A program made the translations under genes and the position numbers. From an uncultured Clostridia bacterium (GTDB lineage Bacteria; Bacillota; Clostridia; Christensenellales; Borkfalkiaceae), in contig CAKVPH010000010.1 in the NCBI GenBank assembly GCA_934796775.1, positions 1 to 58,471 of the forward strand: a DNA stretch of 58,471 nucleotides. Reading direction: 5' to 3'. The notes under the pieces were generated by a model. It saw only the letters and a list, made by a program, of their open reading frames with translations, had not been told where the DNA came from and did not search any database. Below are positions 15,811-26,500 of this stretch, one piece after another. How positions within the stretch are numbered: the stretch's first letter is position 1; the number at the start of each line of letters is the position of its first letter.

Positions 15811-16755
15811 ATGTCAGAGTTTGTATATTTCACACCGCAAGAAAAAGAAGCGGCAAGGAATGCGGACATTGCGGAAATGTTGGAGCGGCAAGGCGAACGG
15901 TTAAAACGCAGCGGTTCGGAATACGAGTGGGGCGAAGGCAGCGAGAGGGTTACGATACGCGGCAATCTTTGGTATCATCAGTACGAGCAGAAAGGCGGTA
16001 ACGCCGTGTCGTTCGTACAGAAATTTATGGAGAAAACCTATGTCGAGGCGATGAGATTCATTCTCGGCGACGGCGCGGGAGAAATAAAACAAGCCGAGCC
16101 GAAACAGGCAAAACCAAAAGAGAAAAAGGAATTCGAACCGCCCGAACTCAGCAAAGATCCGAGAAAAGCGTATGCGTATTTAAACGTTCGTCGCGGAATA
16201 CCGAAAGACGTTCTCGTGCCGTTTTTCAAAAAGAAACTCATAGGCGAAACGAAGAAGTACGCAAACGTTGCTTTTATGGGTTACGATATGGACGGCAATC
16301 TGAAACACGTTAATTTGCGCGCGACTTATTCGAACGCGACGTTCAAAGGCAACGCTTCCGGCAGTACGCCCGAATACTCGTTTCATTACACTGGACAAAG
16401 CGAAAAACTGTATTTATTCGAAGCCCCCATAGATATGCTTTCTTTCATTGCCATGAAAGGCGACGGCTGGCAGGATCATAGTTACGCGGCTTGTTGCGGC
16501 GTGGGCGACAGAGTTCTGTTTCAAATGCTCAAAGACAATCCGAATATAAAGAAAGTGTTTTTGTGCCTGGATAACGACTGGGCGGGGCGAGTCGCGGAAT
16601 ATAGAATCGCGGAGAAACTGAAAGAAAACGGAGTCGAATTCAATATAAAAATACCGAAAGGCAAGGACTGGAACGAAGATTTGTTGACGGCGAAAGAACA
16701 GGCAATATTACGAAATTCGGAGGTAAGTGAATGTCGGGAATTACGATACTCATAA
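15811..16755 (+). CDS. DUF3991/Toprim domain protein, primase-like
   Basis: The N-terminal region resembles the CHC2-like entry of DnaG-type primases (ADIAEMLERQGERLKRSG, with YHQYEQKGGNAVSFVQKF). The middle (KDPRKAYAYLNVRRGIP) is the DUF3991 part. The C-terminal half is a Toprim domain: LYLFEAPIDMLSF contributes the catalytic Glu, and VFLCLDNDWAGR the DxD-type acidic motif. The predicted role is to prime complementary-strand synthesis during transfer or to nick/ligate. The CHC2 zinc cysteines are missing. RBS GGAGGGATAGG precedes the ATG. It overlaps virD4 by 25 bases. Confidence 0.85.
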   Translation: MSEFVYFTPQEKEAARNADIAEMLERQGERLKRSGSEYEWGEGSERVTIRGNLWYHQYEQKGGNAVSFVQKFMEKTYVEAMRFILGDGAGEIKQAEPKQAKPKEKKEFEPPELSKDPRKAYAYLNVRRGIPKDVLVPFFKKKLIGETKKYANVAFMGYDMDGNLKHVNLRATYSNATFKGNASGSTPEYSFHYTGQSEKLYLFEAPIDMLSFIAMKGDGWQDHSYAACCGVGDRVLFQMLKDNPNIKKVFLCLDNDWAGRVAEYRIAEKLKENGVEFNIKIPKGKDWNEDLLTAKEQAILRNSEVSECRELRYS

Positions 16756-18647
16756 TAGCGGCAGCGGCGATGGCGTGTACGCTCGGCGGTGTGTCACTTC
16801 TGGCACACGTCTATACGCTGAATAATATAAAAAGCAAGACGGTAGGCGACGGACAACACGGCTCCGCGCGGTGGGCGACGAGGAGTGAGATAAAGAAAGT
16901 TTATAAGCACATTCCGTTCACGCCCGATAAGTGGCGCGAGCAAGCGCGAAATGGCGAAAAACCGACCTATAGGCTCACTAATCGCAAAAAATCTATCGAA
17001 GAAGAACTGCCGCAAGGGATAATCGTCGGGTGCAAAGGCGGAAAGAAAAAGACAACGGCGATGGTGGATACGGGCGACGTACACGCGCTTATGATCGGCG
17101 CGGCGGGCGTTGGCAAAACGGCGTATTGGTTGTACCCGTGCATAGAATACGCTTGCGCAAGCGGAATGTCGTTTTTGTCTACCGATACCAAGGGTGACGT
17201 AATGCGAAACTATGGCGGCGTGGCGAAGGAGTACGGGTATAACGTGTCCGTAATAGACTTGCGTAACCCGACGAAATCCAACGGTAACAATCTGCTGAAC
17301 CTCGTAAATAAGTATATGGACTTATACAAGGAACACCCGAACCAACTCGCGTATAAAGCAAAAGCGGAAAAGTATGCGAAAATCATATCTAAAACGATAA
17401 TTCTGTCGGGCGCGGAATCTGCCTCGTTCGGGCAGAACGCATATTTTTACGACGCGGCGGAAGGAATACTCACGGCAACGATATTGCTTGTGGCGGAATT
17501 TTGTGCGCCGCAGAAAAGGCATATCGTGTCGGTATTCAAGATTATACAGGAATTGCTCGCGCCGTCCGAGAAACGAAATAAGAATCAGTTTCAGGAACTG
17601 ATGGCGTTACTTCCGAACGACCATAAAGCGAAATGGTTTGCGGGTGCGGCGTTGAACGCGTCCGATCAATCGATGGCAAGCGTTATGTCGACGGCATTGT
17701 CGCGTCTTAACGCATTTCTCGATTCCGAACTCGAGCAAATACTTTGTTTCGATACCGAAATAGACGCGGAAAAATTCTGCTCGGAAAAGTCCGCAATCTT
17801 TATCATAATGCCCGAAGAAGCCCCGACGACGTTCTTTATGATTTCGCTTATCATTCAGCAGTTATACCGCGAGATATTAGCGGTAGCCGATGAAGAAGGC
17901 GGCAAACTCAAAAATCGTTGTATTTTCTTTTGCGACGAGTTCGGAACGCTCCCGAAAATACAGGATGCGGAAATGATATTCTCGGCATCGCGTTCACGCA
18001 GACTTCAAATCGTGCCGATTATCCAAAGTTTTTCGCAACTCGATAAAAACTACGGAAAAGAAGGCGAAGAGATTATCGTGGATAATACGCAACTGACTAT
18101 ATTCGGCGGGTTTGCGCCGAACAGCCCGTCCGCGGAAGTTTTATCCAAAGCTCTCGGTACGAGAACGGTGCTTACCGGTTCGGTAAATAAAGGGAAGAAC
18201 GATCCGTCCGAGTCGTTGCAAATGACGGAACGCCCGCTTATGAGCGCGGATGAATTAAAAGCAATGCCGAAAGGACAATTCGTCGTAATGAAAACTGGCG
18301 CGCACCCGATGAAAGTGAGATTAAAACTGTTTTTTGATTGGGGAATTTCGTTCGGCGAGCCGTATGCCGTAAAAGAAAATGCGAACCGCAAAGTGGAATA
18401 CGCCGAGAAGAAAGAACTAATAGAAAAAATCGTGGAGAAATATTGCCCCGATCTGAAAGACGAAACGGAAGAAAAGGCAAAATCCCGCGGCGGTATAGGC
18501 GGGCAATCGCAAGTGGAAAGCAGACGGCATTTCGAACCCGAAAGAAGAACGGACAGACCGTTTTTAAGAACCTCGTCCGTAAAGCGGCAGTTACCGTTAC
18601 CGCCGAGTTTAACGGAAGAAGAAAGGGGTGAGAATGAGCCGACTTGA
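16731..18647 (+). CDS. virD4: VirD4/TraG type IV coupling protein
   Basis: The protein couples the relaxosome to the secretion channel. It has an N-terminal membrane segment (ILIIAAAAMACTLGGVSLL), a Walker A GAAGVGKT at residues 123-130, the conserved STDTKGD following it, and the DEFG motif (D402, E403) with SASRSRRLQIVPIIQSFSQL after it. A single N-terminal transmembrane helix is clear. The C-terminal 80 residues are basic and low-complexity. The ATG is preceded by CGGAGG at 16718-16723. The stop overlaps the next gene by 14 bases. Confidence 0.93.
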   Translation: MSGITILIIAAAAMACTLGGVSLLAHVYTLNNIKSKTVGDGQHGSARWATRSEIKKVYKHIPFTPDKWREQARNGEKPTYRLTNRKKSIEEELPQGIIVGCKGGKKKTTAMVDTGDVHALMIGAAGVGKTAYWLYPCIEYACASGMSFLSTDTKGDVMRNYGGVAKEYGYNVSVIDLRNPTKSNGNNLLNLVNKYMDLYKEHPNQLAYKAKAEKYAKIISKTIILSGAESASFGQNAYFYDAAEGILTATILLVAEFCAPQKRHIVSVFKIIQELLAPSEKRNKNQFQELMALLPNDHKAKWFAGAALNASDQSMASVMSTALSRLNAFLDSELEQILCFDTEIDAEKFCSEKSAIFIIMPEEAPTTFFMISLIIQQLYREILAVADEEGGKLKNRCIFFCDEFGTLPKIQDAEMIFSASRSRRLQIVPIIQSFSQLDKNYGKEGEEIIVDNTQLTIFGGFAPNSPSAEVLSKALGTRTVLTGSVNKGKNDPSESLQMTERPLMSADELKAMPKGQFVVMKTGAHPMKVRLKLFFDWGISFGEPYAVKENANRKVEYAEKKELIEKIVEKYCPDLKDETEEKAKSRGGIGGQSQVESRRHFEPERRTDRPFLRTSSVKRQLPLPPSLTEEERGENEPT

Positions 18648-18903
18648 TTTTTTATACTCAAGCGCCGTTTCGTCGAAAGCCGTCGCCGTCTTTTTATACC
18701 TGCTCGACCACGCGAATAAGCAAGGCGAGTGTTGGCCTGCTATACCTACGATAGCGGAAGATCTGAAAGTTTCCGAATCGACGGTTCGGCGGGCGGTGAA
18801 AGAACTTAAAAAGGCGGAACTTCTGACAACCGAGCAACGCTATCGACCGAACGGTGGTAAGAGCAGTTTATGTTACAAGATTAAAAGCGGCGTTCCGCCG
18901 TAA
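18634..18903 (+). CDS. Small helix-turn-helix protein
   Basis: The 89-residue protein contains FLYLLDHANKQGECWPAI, then TIAEDLKVSESTVRRAVKEL and AELLTTEQRYRPNGGKSS, a clear winged HTH of the HTH_36/replication-protein type. The ATG 18634 is chosen with GGGG at 18624-18627; GTG 18628 is an alternative start. It overlaps the virD4 stop, so it is part of the transfer operon, and it is followed directly by a terminator. A role as operon regulator or truncated replication initiator is plausible. Confidence 0.8.
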   Translation: MSRLDFLYSSAVSSKAVAVFLYLLDHANKQGECWPAIPTIAEDLKVSESTVRRAVKELKKAELLTTEQRYRPNGGKSSLCYKIKSGVPP

Positions 18904-18908
18904 CGACG

Positions 18909-18933
18909 ACTATCCCTAAGGGGTAGTTTTTTT
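18909..18933 (+). terminator. Rho-independent terminator at end of transfer operon
   Basis: ACTATCCC (18909-18916) pairs with GGGGTAGT (18920-18927) around TAA, and T follow to 18933. It lies just after the small HTH gene and before the surface-protein gene. Confidence 0.8.
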
Positions 18934-18966
18934 ATGCTAAAAAATATGACAAAAAAGGAGAAAGAT

Positions 18967-21900
18967 ATGAAAATTAAAAAGTGGTTTCTATTCGGTTTCG
19001 TAATTCTTGCGTTGACGTTCGGCGTGTTCGGCTTTACGAGTATGAGGAACGTCAAAACGGTTAAAGCCGAAACTTACAGGACGTCGAAATTCCTGACTAA
19101 AGGCACGACTTCGGTAGACGGCGCAACGCCTACGAGCGGTTGTCCCGACAATTTCAAAGTGTATATGTGCGGGGCATATACGGACGATAAAACTTCGGAG
19201 ATTTACAGAAGCGCGATTATCGATTGGACGTATTACAAAATAACTGTCGAAGTCAAAAACGTAAGCAATCACATTGCATTCTCAATGACGAGAAACGGTT
19301 ATACGATATACAAGAAAGATTTGTCGGGTAACGGAAACATTACGCTGTATTCCGACTCGCTTACCGACGGCGAATACGCGTTCGAATATACCTGCAACTA
19401 CAAAAGCGGTTTTTTAGGGCTGGTAACGACGAACTATTCGTATAAGTTCGGTTTCGAAGTGGATAAGAGCGCGCCCGTAAACTCGCTGAAAGCGGGCGGC
19501 ACTTCTATTTCAAGCGGAAGTTATACAAATAAACAAGTTGTGTATTCTGCAAGCGATAAAAACTTCAGCAAGATAAGATACTTTCGTCCGGGCGCGAGCA
19601 GTTATGCAACGTCATATTCGACGAGTTACACGATTCCGAGCACACAGGCGTGCAACGGCTGGTGGTATTTTTACGCAACCGATATACTCGGCGCTTCGAG
19701 CGATACCGTCTCGGTATGTTACGATACGATTGCGCCCGTCGGAAAGGTAACCGATTCAAACGGCGTTGTAATCAAAAACGGCGGTTATGCAAACAAGGCT
19801 ATATCCTATACCGCAACAGACGCGCAAGGCGTAAATAGTTATCAGGTTAAAAAGCCGAATTCTTCGACGTGGACTTCGTACACTGCGGGAACGAAACTGT
19901 CGGGAACGGGTAAATATGTGTTCCGCAGTACGGACAAAGCGGGGAATGTGTCCGAAGAATACTCGGTTTATTACGACGCGGCATCGCCCACGGGAACGTT
20001 ATACGGCGGAACTTCGATAAAACAGGACGGCGATTATACGAACGCCGCGTATATAAAATATGTTGCGGCAGACGCTCAATCGGGAATCGACGCTTGTTAC
20101 GTTAAAATGCCGAATTCATCGTATTATACGAATTACGCGTCGGGAACGCAGCTCGCAACCGAAGGCAGATATTATTTTTATTCGGTAGATAAAAGCGGAA
20201 ACAAATCGACCACGGTGTCGATCGTGCTGGATAAAACGAAGCCCATGGGAATGGTTTCGACGGTAGGCGGAACGAGTATAAAGAACGGCAGTCACACGAA
20301 TACTTCGTGGATAGCGTACACCGCGGCGGAAGCGTTCGGCGTTGCGGCAAGTTACGTTAAAAAGCCGGGCAGTTCGTCTTTCGTGGCGTATACTTTAAGT
20401 TCGCAGTTATCCGATGAAGGCGAATATACTTTTTATTGTATCGATAAGGCAGGAAACCGTTCCGAAAATTATACCGTTACGATAAACAGACAGATGCCTA
20501 CAGGCGAAATCCGCGTGGACGGAAAAGCGTTCGGCGGGCTGTATACTAACGGGGAGAATATAAGTTTTGTTTGCTCGGCGGCAAAGTGTTACGTTATGTT
20601 GCCGGATAGCAGTACCTTCACCGATTATATTTCGGGAACGGAATATTACAAGCCGGGAAGATATAACTTTTATGGCAAAACCGAAGCGGGAACTGCAAGT
20701 TATATTTACTCGATCACCATCGACAGAACGAGTAAGCCTTTAACTATCAAAAACGTTACGGGTGGAAAGACGGACGGCGACGTCACGATAGAGTGGTCGG
20801 ACGGAAATTTGAGTAAATTCGCGCCAGTAAAAACCGTAACCGTGAACGGTAAACCTTACGCAAAAGGCGACGTTATATTTACTATCGACACGGGCAAATA
20901 TCTCGTTGAATCTATTGATGCGGCGGGCAATAAATGGTCGACTGAGTTTGTTTCGAGCAAGCGCAATATTTTAACCGAAACCTTGATAAAAGAGTATTTC
21001 GAAACGTTCGATAAAAACGGCGAAATATATAGTTTATCGACCTATAGCGCGGCTTTTGAGTTTGCAATCAAGCGTGAAAAGTCGTTCGTGAGAACTGGCG
21101 TATGGAATGGTGCGACGTGGGATACGGGCATAGCGATGGACTTAAAAGATAGCGTAAACGCGAAAAGCGGAGAGTATTTTATTTACAAGAAATCGGGCAG
21201 CGAAAACGAAGAAGTCGCGTATTTCACGCAGGAACGACTGAACGAAGTAATTGCCGAATACGCCGCGGTCGGAATAAATTCTTTCTATTATTGGGAGAAA
21301 GAACCGGCAATGCCCGCTGAAGGCGAAACAATTTATATTTTGTCCGAAACGAGAAATATTATTGCGGATAAAATTACTATCGGTGAAAACGTGCATTGCC
21401 TTGTAGACGGCGAAGAATTTATAGGCAACGTTTTCGATCTTGAGGGCGAACACGTTCTGACGATTTGCGACGAGTGGGGCAATACCTGCGATTACAACGT
21501 TACGGTTATAAGGCGCGCTCCCGATATTTTATACGCAGTAAATGACGGCGATACGAATACTGCCGAACTTGACAGAGTGTATCGCTTTAACGATAAGTTG
21601 ACGGTTTCGATAGATGACGCTTACGATTTGGACGCAATGTTCGTTGTGTATGACGAGAACGAAAATATACTCGGCAAGTTCTCGTTCGGCGAAACGTTCG
21701 CACTTACTGACAGCGGACAGTATTTCGTAAAGGCAGTCAACCGTTTCGGTTGGTCGGAGCCGTTTTCCGTCATAATATCTCGTAACGCGCCCGTCATTAA
21801 GACGGACAAAAACGCGGAAGATAAAAGACTTGATATTTCGATCGGTGAAAGCGAAGACAACCTCGGCTCGATTCAGTCGATAGAAATTTATAAGTCGACC

Positions 21901-22842
21901 GACGGGCAGGAAACATGGATTCAACTCGATAAAGACGATTACGGTGTGATTATAGAAGCGGGAACGTACTTCTTCTCTTTCAGAACGAGCGGCGTGTATA
22001 AGATTATCTTGACCGACGAATTCAGGACGGGCGATGCCGCAGTAATTGAGATTGTCGAGTATAATCAGCCGACGATAGACGCGACGTTAAACGGTGTAGA
22101 AAACGGCGGATATACGAACGGAACGGTGTCCGTTGAATGGACGGACGAAGTTACCGTTACGGCTACAAAGGACCGAGAAACTATCGAATACAACAGCGGC
22201 ATTGAACTGAAAGACGACGGCGAATATGTTATCGTTTTGGAGAACTTCGACGGCGAAAAGTTGGTCTATAAGTTCGTTATCGACACAATCGCGCCTGAAT
22301 TGACTGTTTTGGGAACGACTCGCGGAAGCAAAGGAAAAGACGATGTAAGCGTTGGATTTGCCGAAAATGATTTGATTGTTCAACTCTATAAAGATGGTGA
22401 GTTCGCCGGCGATTACGTTTCCGAAAACTTAATCACGGAAAGCGGCAAATATAAAGTTGTCGCTACGGATAAGGCGGGCAACGTAAGCGAAGTCGAGTTT
22501 GAAATAGACAAGATCGCGCCCACGCTCGTCATAACCGGCGTTGAAAACGGCGGGCAGACTTCGGGCGAGGTTGCTCTTTCGGAACTTTCGGAGGAATCTA
22601 CCGTAACGGTTAAACTGAACGACGAAACTATCGAATACGAAATAGGTGCAACCTTAACGCAAGTCGGCAAATATACCGTAACCGTTACCGACGAATGCGG
22701 CAACGAAAGCGTTTATGAATTTGAAATCATAAAGGCGAAAAAGCCCGTAAACGTCGGGTTAATCATTGCTTTTGTCGTTTCAATGATGGTAGCCGTCGGC
22801 GCGGCGACGTTCCTTATTATTAAGAAAAAACGCGAAGGCTAA
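18967..22842 (+). CDS. Large surface protein with Ig-like repeats
   Basis: The start is ATG 18967, with AAGGAG at 18955-18960. The 1291-residue protein has an N-terminal signal peptide (WFLFGFVILALTFGVFGF), then about five tandem repeats of about 85 residues from near 19460 to 20720. They share YTNxxxxYxAxD, a K-x-P-x-SS-x-W-x-x-Y core, and DKAGNxSExYxVxxDxxxPTG, so they are bacterial Ig-like modules. A long middle part and three more Ig-like modules follow, and it ends with a membrane anchor and basic tail (KKKREG). It is likely exposed at the cell surface, perhaps for mating contact or adhesion. No LPXTG motif is present. Confidence 0.75.
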   Translation: MKIKKWFLFGFVILALTFGVFGFTSMRNVKTVKAETYRTSKFLTKGTTSVDGATPTSGCPDNFKVYMCGAYTDDKTSEIYRSAIIDWTYYKITVEVKNVSNHIAFSMTRNGYTIYKKDLSGNGNITLYSDSLTDGEYAFEYTCNYKSGFLGLVTTNYSYKFGFEVDKSAPVNSLKAGGTSISSGSYTNKQVVYSASDKNFSKIRYFRPGASSYATSYSTSYTIPSTQACNGWWYFYATDILGASSDTVSVCYDTIAPVGKVTDSNGVVIKNGGYANKAISYTATDAQGVNSYQVKKPNSSTWTSYTAGTKLSGTGKYVFRSTDKAGNVSEEYSVYYDAASPTGTLYGGTSIKQDGDYTNAAYIKYVAADAQSGIDACYVKMPNSSYYTNYASGTQLATEGRYYFYSVDKSGNKSTTVSIVLDKTKPMGMVSTVGGTSIKNGSHTNTSWIAYTAAEAFGVAASYVKKPGSSSFVAYTLSSQLSDEGEYTFYCIDKAGNRSENYTVTINRQMPTGEIRVDGKAFGGLYTNGENISFVCSAAKCYVMLPDSSTFTDYISGTEYYKPGRYNFYGKTEAGTASYIYSITIDRTSKPLTIKNVTGGKTDGDVTIEWSDGNLSKFAPVKTVTVNGKPYAKGDVIFTIDTGKYLVESIDAAGNKWSTEFVSSKRNILTETLIKEYFETFDKNGEIYSLSTYSAAFEFAIKREKSFVRTGVWNGATWDTGIAMDLKDSVNAKSGEYFIYKKSGSENEEVAYFTQERLNEVIAEYAAVGINSFYYWEKEPAMPAEGETIYILSETRNIIADKITIGENVHCLVDGEEFIGNVFDLEGEHVLTICDEWGNTCDYNVTVIRRAPDILYAVNDGDTNTAELDRVYRFNDKLTVSIDDAYDLDAMFVVYDENENILGKFSFGETFALTDSGQYFVKAVNRFGWSEPFSVIISRNAPVIKTDKNAEDKRLDISIGESEDNLGSIQSIEIYKSTDGQETWIQLDKDDYGVIIEAGTYFFSFRTSGVYKIILTDEFRTGDAAVIEIVEYNQPTIDATLNGVENGGYTNGTVSVEWTDEVTVTATKDRETIEYNSGIELKDDGEYVIVLENFDGEKLVYKFVIDTIAPELTVLGTTRGSKGKDDVSVGFAENDLIVQLYKDGEFAGDYVSENLITESGKYKVVATDKAGNVSEVEFEIDKIAPTLVITGVENGGQTSGEVALSELSEESTVTVKLNDETIEYEIGATLTQVGKYTVTVTDECGNESVYEFEIIKAKKPVNVGLIIAFVVSMMVAVGAATFLIIKKKREG

Positions 22843-22876
22843 TGTAAACGGCGGATAAAAATAGCCGAGAATAACA

Positions 22877-22908
22877 AACGAGAGAGCCGACAAAACGGCT
22901 CTCTCGTT
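22877..22908. terminator. Strong hairpin, probable terminator
   Basis: AACGAGAGAGCCG (22877-22889) pairs perfectly with CGGCTCTCTCGTT (22896-22908) around six bases. The tail is AAAATTTT, not a clean T-run, so it may act as a terminator or as an end-protecting hairpin. It lies at the edge of block 1. Confidence 0.6.
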
Positions 22909-23118
22909 AAAATTTTACTTAAAATGCCTTACAAGGGCGTAGTGTTTGTTTTGTCTGACAGGTGGCAGGTGTCACAATGAAAGGTGAATGTGAACCACCC
23001 ATTGTAACTATCAAAAGCAGAAAGAAAAGTGTGTTTGTTTAATATTTACTCATGGACAAATATTTTTTGATTAACAATCTGATAGAATTTTTGTTTTTTA
23101 TAAGAATGTTGTCAGGTT
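22909..23118. other. Non-coding stretch at the ICE/island boundary
   Basis: No supported gene is seen here. A small inverted repeat TGACA/TGTCA around GGTGGCAGG lies near 22960-22980. Base composition shifts from the ICE style to A+T-rich in this stretch. It is a candidate place for the ICE right end, but without an integrase or the other end no att site can be named. Confidence 0.4.
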
Positions 23119-23459
23119 CTATCTTTCAGCTGCTGACGGATTTTTTCCGAATTTTGCAATGTATGCGCGGTAGAAAGAAGAATATGTTTCAAACCCGACT
23201 TTTTCATATATTTCCATCGGTTTTTGACCTGACAAAAGCATATCGTGGGCGTAAACCAACCGCTTTTCAATAATGTATTTTTTAGGTAAGATATTCATAT
23301 TCTGTTTTTCCCCAACACAAATCTAAAAGATATTTCATGTACTTATGTAAATTTTTATCAGGCTGAGTCCAAGCAATTAGCCGATATATTTGTGGATTAG
23401 TATTAGCAAAATTGAAAAATATTTTTTTGTGAGAAAAACAAAAAGGGCAAATGTAGTAC
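23119..23459 (-). pseudogene. AraC-family regulator remnant with internal deletion
   Basis: On the minus strand, 23119-23298 encodes a typical AraC second helix-turn-helix (KRLVYAHDMLLSGQKP, then EKVGFETYSSFYRAYIAKFG and a terminal NPSAAER). Upstream in another frame, to about 23459, lies a piece with SHKKIFFNFANTNPQIYRL and LHKYMKYLLDLCWGK, which stops at 23282-23284. The first HTH and linker, probably 40 or more residues, are missing between them. So the gene is dead by deletion and frame loss. It lies at the very edge of the A+T-rich island. Confidence 0.7.
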
Positions 23460-23501
23460 TAGTTTAGGAATATGTTGTCAATTTTTTTGGCCGTAAAAAA
23501 G

Positions 23502-23510
23502 TGATATAAT
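23502..23510 (+). promoter_or_regulatory. Extended -10 promoter for the surface-protein gene
   Basis: TGATATAAT at 23502-23510 is a perfect extended -10 element, 36 bases before the ATG at 23546. A T-rich -35 region (23482-23488) is present without a consensus box. TTGTCA at 23475-23480 is too far away (24 bases). Confidence 0.6.
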
Positions 23511-23545
23511 ATATACACAAAATATTTGTTTGGAGGGTTCAAAAG

Positions 23546-26500
23546 ATGTTAAGAATGAAGTTCAAAAAATTATTGCTCACAATAATGTCGGCGGTAATGG
23601 CGGTTTGTTCGTTGTTAGGCTTCGTGGGAATAAAGGCGATGGGTGTATCGGCCGAAACAAACAGTGTAACGGCAGTAGAACAAAACGTTGCAGTAGATTT
23701 TGAAAGTGACGTGACTTTTTCCGAAGGCGAAATTGTAGAAGGAAAAGGGTATAACGGCTCTAATGCGCTTCGTTTAAGCGGTAGCAGAGTAAGTCCTATG
23801 ATTACGCTTCCCGAAACTATGACGGTTTATTCAAACTACTATTTGGTATTTTGGATTGATATGGACGGAAGTTCGTTTAGAAAAGCAACAGCTGCGATTG
23901 AAGCAAACGGTGGTGCTTATTGTACCGATAATAACGACGGAACATATCCCCCGATTTGGTATATAGCGGACGGTGCAAGCAAATGGACTAAGGGCATGCA
24001 CGGTACAGATGGATGCTTTGGCTACGAAGATGTAGGCTGTACTGCACCGCTTGAAGGCTTTAAGGGATGGATTGCAGTAGGTCTTTGCGATATGTTGCTT
24101 TCAGGCGAAGTTTCTATCACACAGGTAGGCTTTAAGTCGTTTAATGATGTTGAAATCACCTTCTATTTGGATAACTTCATGATTGTAGATGATTATATGA
24201 AGGCAACGCCAGAAATTGAAGTGGAAGTTCCCACAGAAGTTCCCACATATAACGTAGGTGATACGATCAACGTTCTTGATTTAAGCAAATATAGAGTGAC
24301 GGGTACGGCAATCAGCGCAGAGCATTATGGCCCTGGTATGTTGCAAGCCGTAGGCGGTAGAGTGGATACCAATAATGGAATGGGCGCTGCGGGGCTGTAC
24401 ATCATTGATAAAGCGATTAAGTGGGAAGTGAAAGAGTTTGAAGGGAAACAAGCGATTTCAAACCGTTTCGACCATTATCATGTTTGCATTACTGAGAACT
24501 CGTTGATGTTCTATATGCCGATTAAAGGATCGGATATTACGAAGATTGAAATTGAAGTTTACCCCGATTATGCGGCAGATGAAAATTACACGTTTAATAA
24601 TAACGGTGGTATTCGTTTGTTTGCGCCTGACGATGATGGCTTGGAATGGGAAGAAGGTTATACGATACCGAACGTAGCACAACGTCAATGGGTAACGGTA
24701 ACGATTGAAGACGTCGAAACGATTGACAGGCTGTTGGACGGCAAAGGCTATTTCAGCGGTTTGCAAGTAGGTACGTGCATTGGCAATAACTGGGATGCAG
24801 GCGGTTTTGTAGGTTCGGACGGCGATCGCGCTTGGTTGAACCTTGGGGCAATCAAAGTTTATACAGGGGAAAAACCCGACAATTCGTCTTACATAGACCA
24901 AATGGCGAAAAGTGGTTTGTTGCTTGCATCGTCAAATGAAGGGCATTACAGTTTTGGGGAAGGCACGTTGGAAATGCTGAATGGTGCTACCTTGCCTGAT
25001 GATACGGGGTTAAGCTATCGTGGATTCGATATTAAAAAGGTTCCTGGAAGTTATTCTAATAATGCTTTTGTGGTTGATTTCCACAGCTGGGGTAGAGTTT
25101 ATTCTGAAAAATCCATTCTTTTCAAGAAAACAATGGACGTAAATCAAATTGAAACGTTGATTATTAGAATGTATTGCCATTTCTCTGCGTCACAAGAATA
25201 TCTTACAAATCAAGGTGGTGTTCGCTTATATGGTATTGGACAAACGGGTAAAATAAGCCCGGGGTACATGATTCCTAAGAATGTTATCCAAGACGAATGG
25301 ATTACATTGCTTTTAACGAAAGAAGAATTGAAATTGCTAGTTGATACGGAAGGTAAATTGAGTGGTCTTCAAGTGGGCGCTCACATTATGGCGTATGAAG
25401 ATACGGAATTTTGGCTTGGCGTAACTGGCGCTTACATTGCGATTGACTACGTTTCTTATAGTGCCCCCGTGAATATTACCTTTGAATCGGACGGTGAAGT
25501 GATTAAAACGGATAAGGTGTATGCAAGCGCGAATTATTCCAAAGCCTTTATGCCCCAAAAAGAAGGCTACGTTTTTGCAGGTTGGTATTACAAAGATACG
25601 GATAAAGCTTATTCGTTTAGCGACGTTATCCTTGCAGATACGGTGGTTGTTGCTGAATGGGTAGAAGAAATAGATATTGCAAAGAATGCAGGGTTGTACT
25701 TTATGGCAGGGGCAGCGGGGACTATTAGCGCTAACGGCAAATACTTGCAGATTAATGAAGATGGAAGTATCAATTTTGCAGATGTTCTTGATTATACGCC
25801 CGTATATTACGGCCTTTCTGCAAGTATGTTATATGTTTTTGATAAGAACTACAAGGTTTCTAAAATCCTTTTAGGAGAAGGCTCTTTTGAAAAGGTTGCT
25901 GAAACTGTAACGTTAACATATGATTTTGGCAATAAAACCGAACGAATTCTTTTAGCGAAGGGCGATTGCTTAATGGAAAAGCCTGCGCAAAGAGTAGGAT
26001 ACATTTTTGAAGGCTGGTTGAATGTCAATGGCGGTGAATATGATTTCTCTAAGCCGATCAATGAAGACGTTACAATTGTAGCAGACTGGTCGTATAATGA
26101 AATTATTGATGATTATTACAAGATTTATGAGGGTAAATTTTATAACGCAGTGACGGATAGTGTTATTGTTTTAAATCAAAATAAATCTTACATAAACGGT
26201 TTGTCGACAGGTGAATATCGATTGCTTGACGGCGGTTTATTGCTACTGATTAATGACGATAAGACAACCGAGTATACCATTTATCCCCAACGAATCGTTT
26301 CGATGAATGGGGAACAGTGGTTCAAGATGGGGCAATACTTTGTAATTTTTGAACAGAATGACGGTTCGGGGCAAAAGAGTGATCCTATCGCAATTTCTAT
26401 GGAAACTTATAAAATCGTGAAGCCTGAAGATCCTATAAAAGAAGGATATGCATTCAAAGGTTGGACATTGGCTAATGGAACGGCTTTTGACTTTGAGCAA

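Larger units (their letters stand above)
1..22908. mobile_element. Integrative and conjugative element (partial, one end outside window)
   Basis: The block contains a coherent Firmicute conjugation module: VirB4 and VirD4 ATPases with intact Walker motifs, a TrbL/VirB6 membrane protein, a relaxase with the HxxxxHxHxH metal motif, a ribbon-helix-helix accessory protein, and DUF4314, DUF3849, DUF3846 and DUF3852 proteins that typically travel on such elements. Nearly all genes lie on the plus strand with overlaps or tiny gaps. No integrase, excisionase or att repeat is visible, so the left end lies outside the window. The right limit is set loosely at the strong hairpin after the surface-protein gene, where codon style changes. 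Confidence 0.8.

Noticed and set aside
23052..23273. Plus-strand open frame of 73 codons in the ICE/island gap.
   Set aside because: It has no ribosome site and reads as the antisense of the AraC remnant, which has clear homology on the minus strand.
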